Assembly: GCA_030830565.1 (NCBI GenBank)
Contig: JAURMR010000007.1
Coordinates: 1-42,865 of the forward strand
Direction of reading: 5' to 3'
From: Acidimicrobiales bacterium
Lineage (GTDB): Bacteria; Actinomycetota; Acidimicrobiia; Acidimicrobiales; Acidimicrobilacustridaceae
Length of the DNA: 42,865 nucleotides
The notes under the pieces: generated by a model
Told to the model about the DNA's origin: nothing
The model's database searches: none
What the model saw: only the letters and a program-made list of their open reading frames with translations
Shown: in pieces, positions 30,300-40,737 of the stretch
Numbering within the stretch: the stretch's first letter is position 1
Layout: each line of letters begins with the position of its first letter
Made by a program: the position numbers and the translations under genes

Positions 30300-31236
30300 C
30301 TAGCGGCGAGTCGCTTGGGCTCGCGGATGAGCCGACTCGTAGACGGCGAAGAGACGGTCGTTTGAGACCATCGTGTACACCTGCGTTGTTGCGATGGAGG
30401 CGTGGCCGAGTAGTTCCTGGACCGCTCGGATATCGGCGCCGTGATCGAGCATGTGCGTTGCACAGGAATGACGCAGAATATGTGGCGTAAGCCGACTTCC
30501 GAGACCAGCGGAATCGCCATACTTGCGAACAATCGCCCACGCGCCTTGGCGCCCCAAGCGACCGCCGCGCGTGTTCAAAAACACTGCGTCAGCATCGGAT
30601 CGTTTGGCGAACTGCTCGGGGGCAAGGACCCCGCGACCACCATCATCAAGCCAACTGGCTAACGCAATTCTGGCCCAGCGGCCGATGGGGACAACGCGTT
30701 CTTTCGAACCCTTACCGAACAGTCTCAGCAGTCCAGCGTCAAGGTCGACATCACCGAGACTTAGGGCGCAAACCTCTGAGATGCGCGCGCCCGTCCCGTA
30801 CAACACTTCGAGGATTGCTCGATCTCTCCGTGCCGACGGCGAATCGCCCTCAACTTGATCAAGAAGCGATGCGACCTCAGCCTCGGTCAGTGCCTTTGGC
30901 AACCCGGCAGGAACTCTCGGAGTTTCAATGCCAGCCGAAGGATCGTTTGCCGAAAGTCCTTCGTCGGATCGGAAACGATGCAGCGAGCGCACCGCGACGG
31001 TGGCGCGCTTTACCGACGAAGGGGCAAGGCCCCGTTCACGCAACACTCCGACGTACGCGTCAAGGTCGACAGCCCGTACAGCGTCAAGTGTTCGACCTGT
31101 TTCGGTCAACCACAGGCAATAACTCGTGAGGTCGCGCCGGTAGGCCCCGAGTGTGTTGGTAGATCGGCCGCGTTCGGCTGCGAGCCATGTCAGAAACTCC
31201 TCAACATCAAGAGGAAGTTCCCATCCATCGGCGACG

Positions 31237-31244
<8 letters not shown>
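30300..31244 (-). CDS. xerD: Tyrosine site-specific recombinase XerD
   Basis: The 314-residue tyrosine recombinase has an N-terminal SAM-like core-binding domain (about 10-100) and catalytic residues Arg154 (Gly-Ala-Arg-Ile-Ser-Glu), Lys181 (Lys-Gly-Ser-Lys-Glu-Arg), His255-x2-Arg258, His281 (Leu-Gly-His-Ala) and nucleophile Tyr290. With XerC it resolves chromosome dimers at dif. I chose the GTG at 31244, which overlaps the upstream NUDIX gene by 8 bases; a longer start would overlap by 41. It lies in the pyrG-NUDIX-xerD order familiar from mycobacteria. Confidence 0.93.
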
Positions 31245-33446
<2,202 letters not shown>

Positions 33447-33494
33447 TTAGTCAACACGTCGGGATTGCAGCGTAGCCCCGTTTGGACGACCCCG

Positions 33495-33507
33495 TTGCGG
33501 ATCGCAA
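33495..33507. promoter_or_regulatory. TTGCG-GAT-CGCAA palindrome upstream of pyrG
   Basis: A perfect 5-bp inverted repeat with a 3-base centre lies 66 bases upstream of pyrG, in the recN-pyrG gap. The half-sites equal those of the palindrome between marR and yceI. It may be a regulatory site or chance. Confidence 0.3.
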
Positions 33508-33537
33508 GGTGACGTCAGACCAGTGCGGCGCACATCG

Positions 33538-35112
33538 TCAAGAACGCGTGCTTTCAAGCAACTCCCGAGCGTGTTGCTGCGCCGTCGTCGACTCGGGGGT
33601 TCCCGACAACATTCGAGCAAGCTCCGTCACCCTGAACTCGCCATCGACGACAGAAATCTTTGTCGTCGTGGTTGTATCGGTGGCGACTTTGTCGACGACC
33701 ACGTGGGAATCGGCCCAACTCGCGACCTGCGCGAGATGCGTGACAACGAGAACTTGGTGATCGGCACCGAGCGCCGAAAGCGAACGGCCGACGGCAACAG
33801 CGGCCGCGCCGCCAATTCCGGCATCGACCTCGTCGAAGACAAGAACCGGAGGACCTTCAGTAAGAACAAGGCGCAAGGCCAGCATGGCTCGAGCGAGTTC
33901 GCCACCTGATGCAACCTTGGCCAGCGGCTGCAGCTCCATTCCCGGATTCGCGGCGAATCGGAAGGTGACGTCGCGACCGGCGGTTCCGCCCACAGCGACC
34001 TCAAGCCGAGCTTTCGGAAGGGCGAGATCAGGAAGGTGGGCTTCGACAGCGCGAGCGAGAGCAGGGGCCGCCGCACACCGAGCTTCGGAGACCACCGTCT
34101 CGGCATCGTGAAGCGCAGCCCTTGCGACGAGAAGTTCGGCATCGATGGCAGCGGCACGTTCGTCGTGACCCTCCAACTCGACCAAACGTCGATTGGCGTC
34201 ATCCCGCCAAGCGATGACCGCTGCCACAGACTCGCCGTACTTTCGACGAAGGTCTTGCAGCAGCTTTCGACGATCTCCGATCGCTGCAAGCCGTTCAGGA
34301 TCGCTTTCGATTCCCTCTGCAGTGGTTCGAAGTTCACGAGCAACGTCGTCGATTTCGGCTTGCGCGTCTCGGAGTCGACCAACGACATCGGCGAACACTG
34401 CGCGATCGCCGAGCCCGGCGATCGCGCGACCAATCGCGTCGGCTGCTCCACCGTCGGCACTTACCGCCTCGATGGCCACCTCTGCAGCATCGCGAAACCC
34501 ACCTGCATCAGCGAGGAGTTCCGCTTCTGTCCGCAGCTTGTCGTCCTCTTCGGGATCTTCGAGTGCTGCCGCCACGAGTTCCTCGACCTGGAACCGAAGG
34601 AGATCGATTTCACGGGCCCGGTCGCGGGGATCGCCACCAAGCGCCGAGCGCTCGCTTTCAAGTTCGTTGACGCGTTGACGAGCAGTGCGCAACGGCTGAA
34701 TGTCGATTCCACCAAATCGATCAAGCGCCTGCCGCTGCACCGCACTTGTCAGCAACGACTGATGATCGTGCTGACCATGAAGGTCGACCAACCTGCTACC
34801 GAGGTCAGAAAGCTCAGCAAGAGTGGCGAGACTTCCATCGATATAACTGCGAGAACGTCCCTTGGCCGGAACGACACGCCGGACGACACATTCACGATCG
34901 CCGAGATCGAAGCGGCCTTCGACGACGGCTTCTTCGGCACCGGGCCGAACCATTGATGCCTCGGCTTTACCGCCAACTAACAGTTCAATGGCCGTCACGA
35001 CGAGGGTCTTGCCAGCACCGGTCTCCCCTGTCACCGCGGTGAGGCCCGAGGCGAACACAAGCGAAAGTTCTTCGATCACGCCGAGATTGCAGACTCGAAG
35101 TTCGCTCAGCAT
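33538..35112 (-). CDS. recN: DNA repair protein RecN
   Basis: The 524-residue SMC-like ATPase has Walker A Gly-Glu-Thr-Gly-Ala-Gly-Lys-Thr (29-36), a long alpha-helical coiled-coil middle, then Val-Ala-Ser-Gly-Gly-Glu-Leu-Ala-Arg (ABC signature) and Val-Leu-Val-Phe-Asp-Glu-Val-Asp-Ala-Gly-Ile-Gly-Gly (Walker B). It acts at double-strand breaks. I chose the ATG at 35112 because it yields the usual Met-Leu-x-Glu-Leu-Arg-Val start and has GGCGGG 7 bases upstream, rather than a GTG 6 bases earlier. It lies 12 bases after nadK. Confidence 0.95.
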   Translation of the reverse strand: MLSELRVCNLGVIEELSLVFASGLTAVTGETGAGKTLVVTAIELLVGGKAEASMVRPGAEEAVVEGRFDLGDRECVVRRVVPAKGRSRSYIDGSLATLAELSDLGSRLVDLHGQHDHQSLLTSAVQRQALDRFGGIDIQPLRTARQRVNELESERSALGGDPRDRAREIDLLRFQVEELVAAALEDPEEDDKLRTEAELLADAGGFRDAAEVAIEAVSADGGAADAIGRAIAGLGDRAVFADVVGRLRDAQAEIDDVARELRTTAEGIESDPERLAAIGDRRKLLQDLRRKYGESVAAVIAWRDDANRRLVELEGHDERAAAIDAELLVARAALHDAETVVSEARCAAAPALARAVEAHLPDLALPKARLEVAVGGTAGRDVTFRFAANPGMELQPLAKVASGGELARAMLALRLVLTEGPPVLVFDEVDAGIGGAAAVAVGRSLSALGADHQVLVVTHLAQVASWADSHVVVDKVATDTTTTTKISVVDGEFRVTELARMLSGTPESTTAQQHARELLESTRS

Positions 35113-35124
35113 GCGCACACCCGC

Positions 35125-35985
35125 CTATCGATCGGACAGCCCGAACTTGGCTTTGAGAATGGCGTGGAAATCGCGAGGTCCAGAAAGTACAAGACGGGCG
35201 ACGTGCTTCGACGCGCGACACCGAACGATGTCGCCTGGTTGGAGGTTTCCAAGATGACGACCGTCGACCACGAGTGCTGCTTCTCGGTTACCTGACACCG
35301 TGAGACACACATCGGAATCGTCATCAAGGATCAGGGTGCGATCGAAAAGCATGTGTGGCGAAACCGGCGTGAGCAACAAGGCACGGTGCGTAGGTTCGAC
35401 GATCGGCCCGCGAGCAGAAAAGGCATACGCCGTTGAGCCGGTTGCTGTAGCGACAATGAGACCATCGGCGGCATACGGCGTGAAGTACGCGCCATCAAGT
35501 GCAACATCGAGACGAATGGTGTGGCCCGACCCCGTCTTTTCGATCACGGCTTCGTTGAGGGCCAGTACCGAAGATTCGGTCGCACCACCCGACGGCGCCT
35601 CGATCGCGATGTCAAGAAGCATGCGCTCTTCAATGAGGTGTTCGCCGGCAAGGACTCGTTCGAGAGCTGGTCGCAAGCCGTCGGGTTCGATATCGGTGAG
35701 GTAACCGAGAGTGCCGAGGTTGACGCCAAGAACAGGTACCTCGTCGCGAGCAACGAGTGCGACTGTTCGCAACATCGTTCCGTCGCCGCCAAGGCTCACT
35801 GCAAGGTCGAGCCCGACAACGAGTTCGGCGTCAGAGACACCGAGATCAGCGCGACCGAGGAGCGCCGCATCTTCGCGTGGAAGAACGACTCGATGACCAT
35901 CGCCGATGAGCCAATCGATGGTGTCGATCGCGACAGACGCCGCTTCGGCCCGAAGGGGATGAACAACAAAGGCAAATGCAGCCAT
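35125..35985 (-). CDS. nadK: NAD kinase
   Basis: The 286-residue kinase has the Gly-Gly-Asp-Gly-Thr motif (66-70), Asn89-Leu-Gly-Thr-Leu-Gly-Tyr-Leu, Asn-Glu-Ala in the middle and Thr-Ala-Thr-Gly-Ser-Thr-Ala-Tyr, all typical of PpnK/NadK. It makes NADP from NAD and ATP or polyphosphate. It starts 2 bases after the tlyA stop and is followed by recN after 12 bases, the conserved actinobacterial order. Confidence 0.95.
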   Translation of the reverse strand: MAAFAFVVHPLRAEAASVAIDTIDWLIGDGHRVVLPREDAALLGRADLGVSDAELVVGLDLAVSLGGDGTMLRTVALVARDEVPVLGVNLGTLGYLTDIEPDGLRPALERVLAGEHLIEERMLLDIAIEAPSGGATESSVLALNEAVIEKTGSGHTIRLDVALDGAYFTPYAADGLIVATATGSTAYAFSARGPIVEPTHRALLLTPVSPHMLFDRTLILDDDSDVCLTVSGNREAALVVDGRHLGNLQPGDIVRCRASKHVARLVLSGPRDFHAILKAKFGLSDR

Positions 35986-35987
35986 GA

Positions 35988-36848
35988 TCAGTTGTCTCCC
36001 TCGGCATGCGAACCGATATCGAGACAGCCAGTCACAGCGCCGAAGGTTGCCTCAAGAGAAGAGCGATCGAGCGCGGCCGAACCATTGATCGGATCGACCG
36101 AACCAGCAAAGCGTCCGAGGAGGATGAACTCCACGTTGCCGTCGGAGCCGGTGAGAGGCGAAACCATGACCCCCATGATGGCCGCATTCCGCTCCAGAAG
36201 CGCACCCGATACTTCTGTCAGCACTCGACGCCAGATCAGCGGGTTGTCGATGACGCCTTTGCCTTTACTCACTTCGGTGCGTCCGGCTTCGAACTGCGGT
36301 TTCACGAGCAGGACATACACACCACCTGGAACCGTCGCTGCGCACAAGGTGTCGAGAACGAGGGCAAGAGAAATAAAGGAAAGATCGCCCACGACCACAT
36401 CGACGGGCGGGCCGAGGATGCTCGGGTCGACCGTGCGGAGATTTGTCCGTTCTAGCGATGTAACCCGCGGGTCTGCACCCAACTTCTCATGGAGCTGGTT
36501 GTGACCCACATCAACGGCAAGGACTTCTGCGGCTCCGTAGTGGAGAACACAGTCGGTGAATCCACCGGTCGAGGCTCCGGCGTCGAGCACCCGTGCGCCT
36601 TGAATGATCGGATGCAACGAGAACTGTTCGATCGCGCCTTCGAGCTTTGCTCCGGCCCGACTGACGAATTTCGGCGGCGGCCCGTGGACGAGGACCGCCT
36701 CTGAGGCATCGACCATTCGCGAGGCTTTTGTTGCTGGCGCCCCACCGACGGTAACTCGACCCGCGGCGATATCGGCTTGGGCGCGCTCGCGGGAAGGGGC
36801 CAGACCACGACGCACAAGTTCGAGATCGAGTCGACGGCGAGCCCCCAT
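35988..36848 (-). CDS. tlyA: TlyA-type rRNA 2'-O-methyltransferase
   Basis: The 286-residue protein has an N-terminal S4 RNA-binding domain (about 1-60) and an FtsJ-like methyltransferase domain. Phe-Val-Ser-Arg-Ala-Gly-Ala-Lys-Leu opens it, Leu-Asp-Ala-Gly-Ala-Ser-Thr-Gly-Gly-Phe-Thr-Asp binds SAM, and the K-D-K-E tetrad is visible as Lys (in Gly-Ala-Lys-Leu), Asp (Val-Gly-Asp-Leu-Ser-Phe), Lys (Val-Lys-Pro-Gln-Phe-Glu) and Glu (Asn-Val-Glu-Phe). TlyA methylates ribose in 16S and 23S rRNA, needed for capreomycin binding. A TAGCGT box lies 8 bases before the ATG. The enzyme leads the nadK-recN operon. Confidence 0.93.
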   Translation of the reverse strand: MGARRRLDLELVRRGLAPSRERAQADIAAGRVTVGGAPATKASRMVDASEAVLVHGPPPKFVSRAGAKLEGAIEQFSLHPIIQGARVLDAGASTGGFTDCVLHYGAAEVLAVDVGHNQLHEKLGADPRVTSLERTNLRTVDPSILGPPVDVVVGDLSFISLALVLDTLCAATVPGGVYVLLVKPQFEAGRTEVSKGKGVIDNPLIWRRVLTEVSGALLERNAAIMGVMVSPLTGSDGNVEFILLGRFAGSVDPINGSAALDRSSLEATFGAVTGCLDIGSHAEGDN

Positions 36849-36859
36849 AGATGCTGACG

Positions 36860-37642
36860 CTACTTACCGTGGTCGCGGCCCGACAGAGCCTCTGTAACCA
36901 AGTCGTGAAGTGAGTTCGCCACAACGTCCGGATGCGGCTCCACCGGGAGATCCTTTTGTGAGGTAACCCCGGTGAGAACGAGTGCGAACTTCCATCCGAG
37001 CGTGCGAGCAAACTGGCCGTCGGTATCGGGTCGATCGCCGACCATGACACCGTGAGGTCCCAACATTTCATGGACCATGTCGGCGATGGGTTGATGGGGC
37101 TTGCCTGCGATTTCTGGAGTCACACCCGATGCAACCGCAATTGAAGCGAGGAGAGCGCCGCCGCCGGGCACCGGACCTGCTGCGGTGGGATAGGTGGAGT
37201 CGTCGTTCGTTCCAAGCAACCGTGCACCGTTGCGCACGGCCTTCGATGCTGCCGTCATCCGTTGGTAGTCGAAGGTCGGGTGATAGCCGACGACAACGAC
37301 GTCAACCGAGGCGGTCAACGCCGAAGCGTCGCTGGCATCGATGGTGTCGACATTTCGCCGTTGCAATTCATCGACAACGCCCGGGCCCGCACATACCAAC
37401 GCGCGAGAGCCGCTGGGAACGACAGCTGCTGCAGCCATCGCCGAGGTAATCACTCCATTCGCGGCATCGATCCCATGACGTTCGAGTTTGGCGGCGATGT
37501 CGTCTCGTCGACCGAAAGAGAAGTTGGTGACGAAGCCAACAAGTTCGCCGGCAGCTCGTAAGGCACCTATGGCCTCAGCTGCGCCGGCGATGGGCGCATC
37601 TTCGAGCCACACCACACCATCAAGATCAAGGGCCCATGCCAT
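36860..37642 (-). CDS. HAD-IIA (NagD-like) phosphatase
   Basis: The 260-residue HAD-superfamily phosphatase has the nucleophile motif Asp6-Leu-Asp8-Gly-Val, motif II Thr-Asn-Phe-Ser (Phe where Asn is common), Gly-Lys-Pro with the motif III Lys, and Gly-Asp-Arg-Pro-Asp-Thr-Asp-Gly. The C2a cap is present. The position next to tlyA corresponds to mycobacterial Rv1692, reported as a glycerol-3-phosphate phosphatase. By synteny the same reaction is plausible. The start at 37642 is divergent from DUF1015, and a weak GAGACT box lies 6 bases upstream. Confidence 0.87.
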   Translation of the reverse strand: MAWALDLDGVVWLEDAPIAGAAEAIGALRAAGELVGFVTNFSFGRRDDIAAKLERHGIDAANGVITSAMAAAAVVPSGSRALVCAGPGVVDELQRRNVDTIDASDASALTASVDVVVVGYHPTFDYQRMTAASKAVRNGARLLGTNDDSTYPTAAGPVPGGGALLASIAVASGVTPEIAGKPHQPIADMVHEMLGPHGVMVGDRPDTDGQFARTLGWKFALVLTGVTSQKDLPVEPHPDVVANSLHDLVTEALSGRDHGK

Positions 37643-37721
37643 GAACGGAGTCTCCCATCCCTTCGGCGCAGTGGTGACGACCGACCAAATTCGTTCGCAT
37701 CAAACGGCGCGGCGCGTCTGC

Positions 37722-37727
37722 TAGTAC
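37722..37727 (+). promoter_or_regulatory. TAGTAC -10-like box of the DUF1015 gene
   Basis: TAGTAC is 6 bases upstream of the GTG at 37734 and there is no ribosome site. The sixth base is C rather than T. It fits the leaderless pattern seen elsewhere. Confidence 0.35.
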
Positions 37728-37733
37728 TACCAA

Positions 37734-38918
37734 GTGCCACGCTTCGAACCATTCATCGGGATCCGCTACGACATTGCAACGCTAGATCCTGCATTGGTGA
37801 CCGCTCCCCCCTACGACGTGATTCGTGCAACCGACCGTGACGCGCTGATCGCACGTGCGCCGGCCAACGTGGTCCGCATTGACCTGCCCGTCGACGGAGA
37901 GGACCCCTACGGGGACGCGGCTCGGCAATTTGTGCAGTGGCGAGCAGACGGGATCCTCGTCGATGATCCTCAGCCCTCATTCACCGTGTATCGAATGGAT
38001 GCCCCCGACGAGAACGGCGTGATCCGCCACACCACTGGCGTCATTGGGGCCATGGAACTCACTCGACCCGGCGAAGGCGACATCCTCCCGCACGAATTCA
38101 CCACACCAAAGGCCAAGAGCGATCGTCTTGATCTCCTTCGATCGACGAGATCGAACCTGTCTGCGGTGTGGGGCCTCTCCCCTGCTCGGGGACTCACCGC
38201 ACTTCTTGCTACCGACGAAGCCCCGCTCTGCCGATTTGAGGCCGATGGCGTGACCCATTCGGTGTGGCGGATCACCGATGACTCACGAATCGATGCGATT
38301 CGAACGGCAATCGGATCCGCTCCGATCGTGATTGCCGATGGGCACCACCGATACGAAACCTCGCTTGCCTACCGCGACGAACGCCGTGCGTCCGAAGGTA
38401 ACGGCGGTGCTGCCGATGCGGTGATGACCTTCGTCGTCGAATTGGTCGAAGACGAACTTGAGGTCGGCCCAATACACCGTCTGATTTCCGGTCTCCCCGA
38501 AGGTTTCGATCTTCGGTCGGCACTCGCTCCGTTCTTCGAAATCGAGGAGTTCACCTTTACCGAAGCGCCCACGGTGCGTCGTATTGAACAACTTGGTGGA
38601 CTGGTCCTCGTTCTCCCCAACGAAGCGTGGTTGTTGCGTCCTCGACCCGAGACAATCGCGAAAAGCCGCGACCTCGACTCAAGTCGCCTTGACCTAGCGC
38701 TGGCTTCGCTGCCGGAACATTCGCTTGTGTACCAACACGGCGTCGATCACATCCGCGAGACCGTCGCTTCGGGCGCTGCGCAAGCCGGAGTGTTGTTGCG
38801 GCCAGTCACCATTGACCAGATCATCGAGATCGCCGAGGGCGGCGAGAAGATGCCCCCGAAATCAACCTTCTTTGCGCCAAAGCCTCGCACCGGCATCGTC
38901 TTTCGATCCATCGATTGA
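37734..38918 (+). CDS. DUF1015 family protein
   Basis: The 394-residue protein begins Pro-Arg-Phe-Glu-Pro-Phe-Ile-Gly-Ile-Arg-Tyr and has Ala-Pro-Pro-Tyr-Asp-Val-Ile near residue 24. In the middle, Ile-Ala-Asp-Gly-His-His-Arg-Tyr-Glu-Thr-Ser is a DUF1015 hallmark, and the C-terminus ends Met-Pro-Pro-Lys-Ser-Thr-Phe-Phe-x-Pro-Lys. The two histidines and Asp look catalytic, but I do not recall a settled activity for the family. The start is GTG. It is divergent from the HAD gene and convergent with the aldolase gene. Confidence 0.85.
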   Translation: MPRFEPFIGIRYDIATLDPALVTAPPYDVIRATDRDALIARAPANVVRIDLPVDGEDPYGDAARQFVQWRADGILVDDPQPSFTVYRMDAPDENGVIRHTTGVIGAMELTRPGEGDILPHEFTTPKAKSDRLDLLRSTRSNLSAVWGLSPARGLTALLATDEAPLCRFEADGVTHSVWRITDDSRIDAIRTAIGSAPIVIADGHHRYETSLAYRDERRASEGNGGAADAVMTFVVELVEDELEVGPIHRLISGLPEGFDLRSALAPFFEIEEFTFTEAPTVRRIEQLGGLVLVLPNEAWLLRPRPETIAKSRDLDSSRLDLALASLPEHSLVYQHGVDHIRETVASGAAQAGVLLRPVTIDQIIEIAEGGEKMPPKSTFFAPKPRTGIVFRSID

Positions 38919-38952
38919 ATTCTGAACGCGACGACAACCGGTAACAAAAACA

Positions 38953-38984
38953 CAAATGGACCGACCCGAAGGCCGGCCCATTTG
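38953..38984 (-). terminator. Intrinsic terminator of fructose-bisphosphate aldolase gene
   Basis: On the minus strand CAAATGG-G-CCG-G-CC pairs with GG-T-CGG-T-CCATTTG around a TTCG loop, followed by TGTTTTTGTT. The two G-T positions are wobble pairs on this strand but A-C mismatches on the other, so the signal acts on the minus strand. Confidence 0.88.
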
Positions 38985-39008
38985 CAGGTCAGTGCGTGAT
39001 GCAATCGA

Positions 39009-40064
39009 TCAAGCGATCGTGATTGATTCATCCAGGTAGACGTCTTGGATGGCATTGAGGAGCGCAATGCCCTCGGCCATCGGACGCTGGAACGCCTTAC
39101 GACCCGAAATCAGCCCGGTGCCGCCACCACGCTTGTTGATGACTGCGGTTCGCACGGCGTCGGCAAGATCCGATGAGCCCTTGGACTCGCCACCGGAGTT
39201 GATGAGCCCGATGCGACCCATGTAACAGTTCGCGACCTGCCAGCGGGTGTAGTCGATCGGGTGGTCGGTCACGAGGTCGCCGTAGACGAGCTTCGATGTC
39301 TTGCCGTAGCCGTCAAGCGCGTTGTAGCCACCGTTCTTGGTTGGAAGCTTTTGCTTGATGATGTCGGCCTCGATCGTGACGCCGAGGTGATTTGCCTGGG
39401 CGGTGAGATCAGCAGCGTCGTGGTAATCGACTCCATCGACTTTGAACGCGTTATTGCGGAGGTAGCACCAAAGGACGGTGAACATGCCGAGTTCGTGCGC
39501 ACGATGAAATGCTTCGGCAACTTCAATGATCTGATGATGTGATTCAGGCGATCCGAAGTAGATCGTTGCGCCAACGCCAGCAGCACCAAGTTCGTAGGCT
39601 TCTTCGACGGTACCGAACATGATCTGATCGAATTCGTTCGGGTACGTCATCAGTTCGTTGTGATTGATCTTCACAATGAACGGGATGCGGTGTGCGTACT
39701 TACGCGACATCGTGCCAAGAACGCCATAGGTAGTGGCAACGGCGTTACAACCACCTTCGATGGCGAGCTTGATGATGTTTTCCGGATCGAAATACATAGG
39801 GTTCGGCGCGAAGGAGGCTGCGCCCGAGTGTTCGATGCCTTGATCGACCGGAAGGATCGAGACATACCCAGTGTCGGCGAGACGGCCATGACCGAACATC
39901 GACTGAAGGTTTCGCAGTACCTGCGGCGAACGATCTGACTGCAAGTAGACACGCTCAACAATGTCACCACCCGGCTGCGTCAATTGATCTGCAGTGATGC
40001 CCTTACATGTGAAGGTGAGCAACTCTTCGGCTTCATCGCCGAGTAGTCCTTTGATGTCGGTCAT
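39009..40064 (-). CDS. fbaB: Class I fructose-bisphosphate aldolase (DhnA/FbaB type)
   Basis: The 351-residue TIM-barrel protein shows the bacterial-archaeal class I aldolase pattern: [10 protein letters not shown], Ile-Val-Lys-Ile-Asn-His-Asn-Glu-Leu, Gly-Ala-x-Ile-Tyr-Phe-Gly-Ser, and a late Asn-Ser-Gly-Gly-Glu-Ser-Lys-Gly phosphate-binding loop. It cleaves fructose-1,6-bisphosphate to triose phosphates by a Schiff-base mechanism. GAGGAGAGG precedes the ATG at 40064. An 18-base palindrome is 46 bases upstream and a strong terminator follows, so it is a single-gene transcription unit. Confidence 0.9.
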   Translation of the reverse strand: MTDIKGLLGDEAEELLTFTCKGITADQLTQPGGDIVERVYLQSDRSPQVLRNLQSMFGHGRLADTGYVSILPVDQGIEHSGAASFAPNPMYFDPENIIKLAIEGGCNAVATTYGVLGTMSRKYAHRIPFIVKINHNELMTYPNEFDQIMFGTVEEAYELGAAGVGATIYFGSPESHHQIIEVAEAFHRAHELGMFTVLWCYLRNNAFKVDGVDYHDAADLTAQANHLGVTIEADIIKQKLPTKNGGYNALDGYGKTSKLVYGDLVTDHPIDYTRWQVANCYMGRIGLINSGGESKGSSDLADAVRTAVINKRGGGTGLISGRKAFQRPMAEGIALLNAIQDVYLDESITIA

Positions 40065-40110
40065 GCCTCTCCTCGATCATCTGATGCGCCTGTGCCCACC
40101 AGACCCGTTA

Positions 40111-40128
40111 GATGTGCGTGCGCACATC
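40111..40128. promoter_or_regulatory. 18-bp palindrome upstream of the aldolase gene
   Basis: GATGTGCG-TG-CGCACATC is a perfect 8-bp inverted repeat with a 2-base centre, 46 bases upstream of the fbaB ATG. The length and symmetry fit an operator for a dimeric regulator. No other gene starts nearby: the upstream gene on this strand ends at 40205. Confidence 0.5.
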
Positions 40129-40204
40129 GCTCCGTTGTTCGGGGGCGAGCCTAGGCCAGCCAGACTGCCTGAAGGATCGTCTCGACCAGGTGGTGACAAG
40201 TGCC

Positions 40205-40651
40205 TCAGAGGTTCAGATTCTCGACTCGGGGTTCAAGTGCCGAGCGAATTCGGGCAGACGAACGAGCACCAAGAACTTTGTCGGCATGGACCTCGGTTCG
40301 GCTTGCGGTGGAACCACCGGAGCGGAAGAACCGGCGCCGCACTCGACCGACAACGACGACATCGTCGCCCTCAGTGAGTTTGGCCGCCGCAGCAGTCGGC
40401 TGATGCCAAACGATGGGCACCGACTCGGCGGCTTGCTCACCGTCGCGAATGGTGAGATCGAACGACAGCAATTCGTCTCCGGATGGAAGGATTCGGTACT
40501 CAGGAATTCTCCGGATCCGACCCCGCAGAACCACGAGGTTGGTGCCCGATGGAACGAACGCAGTCGGATCGACCACTGATGTCGAAGAGTTGGAGGTTGC
40601 TCCACGAGCGCGGGCGACTCGAGGTGAAGCGTTCATTGCAGTTGTGGCCAT
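40205..40651 (-). CDS. Single-stranded DNA-binding-like OB-fold protein
   Basis: The 148-residue protein has an OB-fold resembling SSB: Asn-Leu-Val-Val-Leu-Arg-Gly-Arg-Ile, Leu-Leu-Ser-Phe-Asp-Leu-Thr-Ile, Pro-Ile-Val-Trp-His, and Gly-Asp-Asp-Val-Val-Val-Val-Gly-Arg-Val-Arg-Arg-Arg-Phe-Phe. It lacks the acidic C-terminal tail of housekeeping SSB, which recruits partners. It is therefore probably a second, specialised SSB. I chose the ATG at 40651 since GGGAGG precedes it; the frame is open to 40696. It lies 86 bases downstream of the TPR gene. Confidence 0.75.
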   Translation of the reverse strand: MATTAMNASPRVARARGATSNSSTSVVDPTAFVPSGTNLVVLRGRIRRIPEYRILPSGDELLSFDLTIRDGEQAAESVPIVWHQPTAAAAKLTEGDDVVVVGRVRRRFFRSGGSTASRTEVHADKVLGARSSARIRSALEPRVENLNL

Positions 40652-40737
40652 GTGGCCTCCCATGTTTGCGGTCGACGGGTGCCGACCAACTGTCACTGGG
40701 GGAAGCGCGTCACAACCTAGAGAGGAGCTGAGACAGC

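Noticed and set aside
34036-34956. A 306-codon plus-strand frame opposite recN
   Set aside because: It has no recognisable domain, while the opposite strand encodes complete RecN with all ATPase motifs.
35521-36504. A 327-codon plus-strand frame opposite nadK and tlyA
   Set aside because: It crosses two well-supported genes on the other strand and has atypical composition.
40065-40204. A small gene in the gap between the aldolase and SSB-like genes
   Set aside because: No frame there has a ribosome site and sensible coding; the gap holds only the 18-base palindrome and the aldolase ribosome site.
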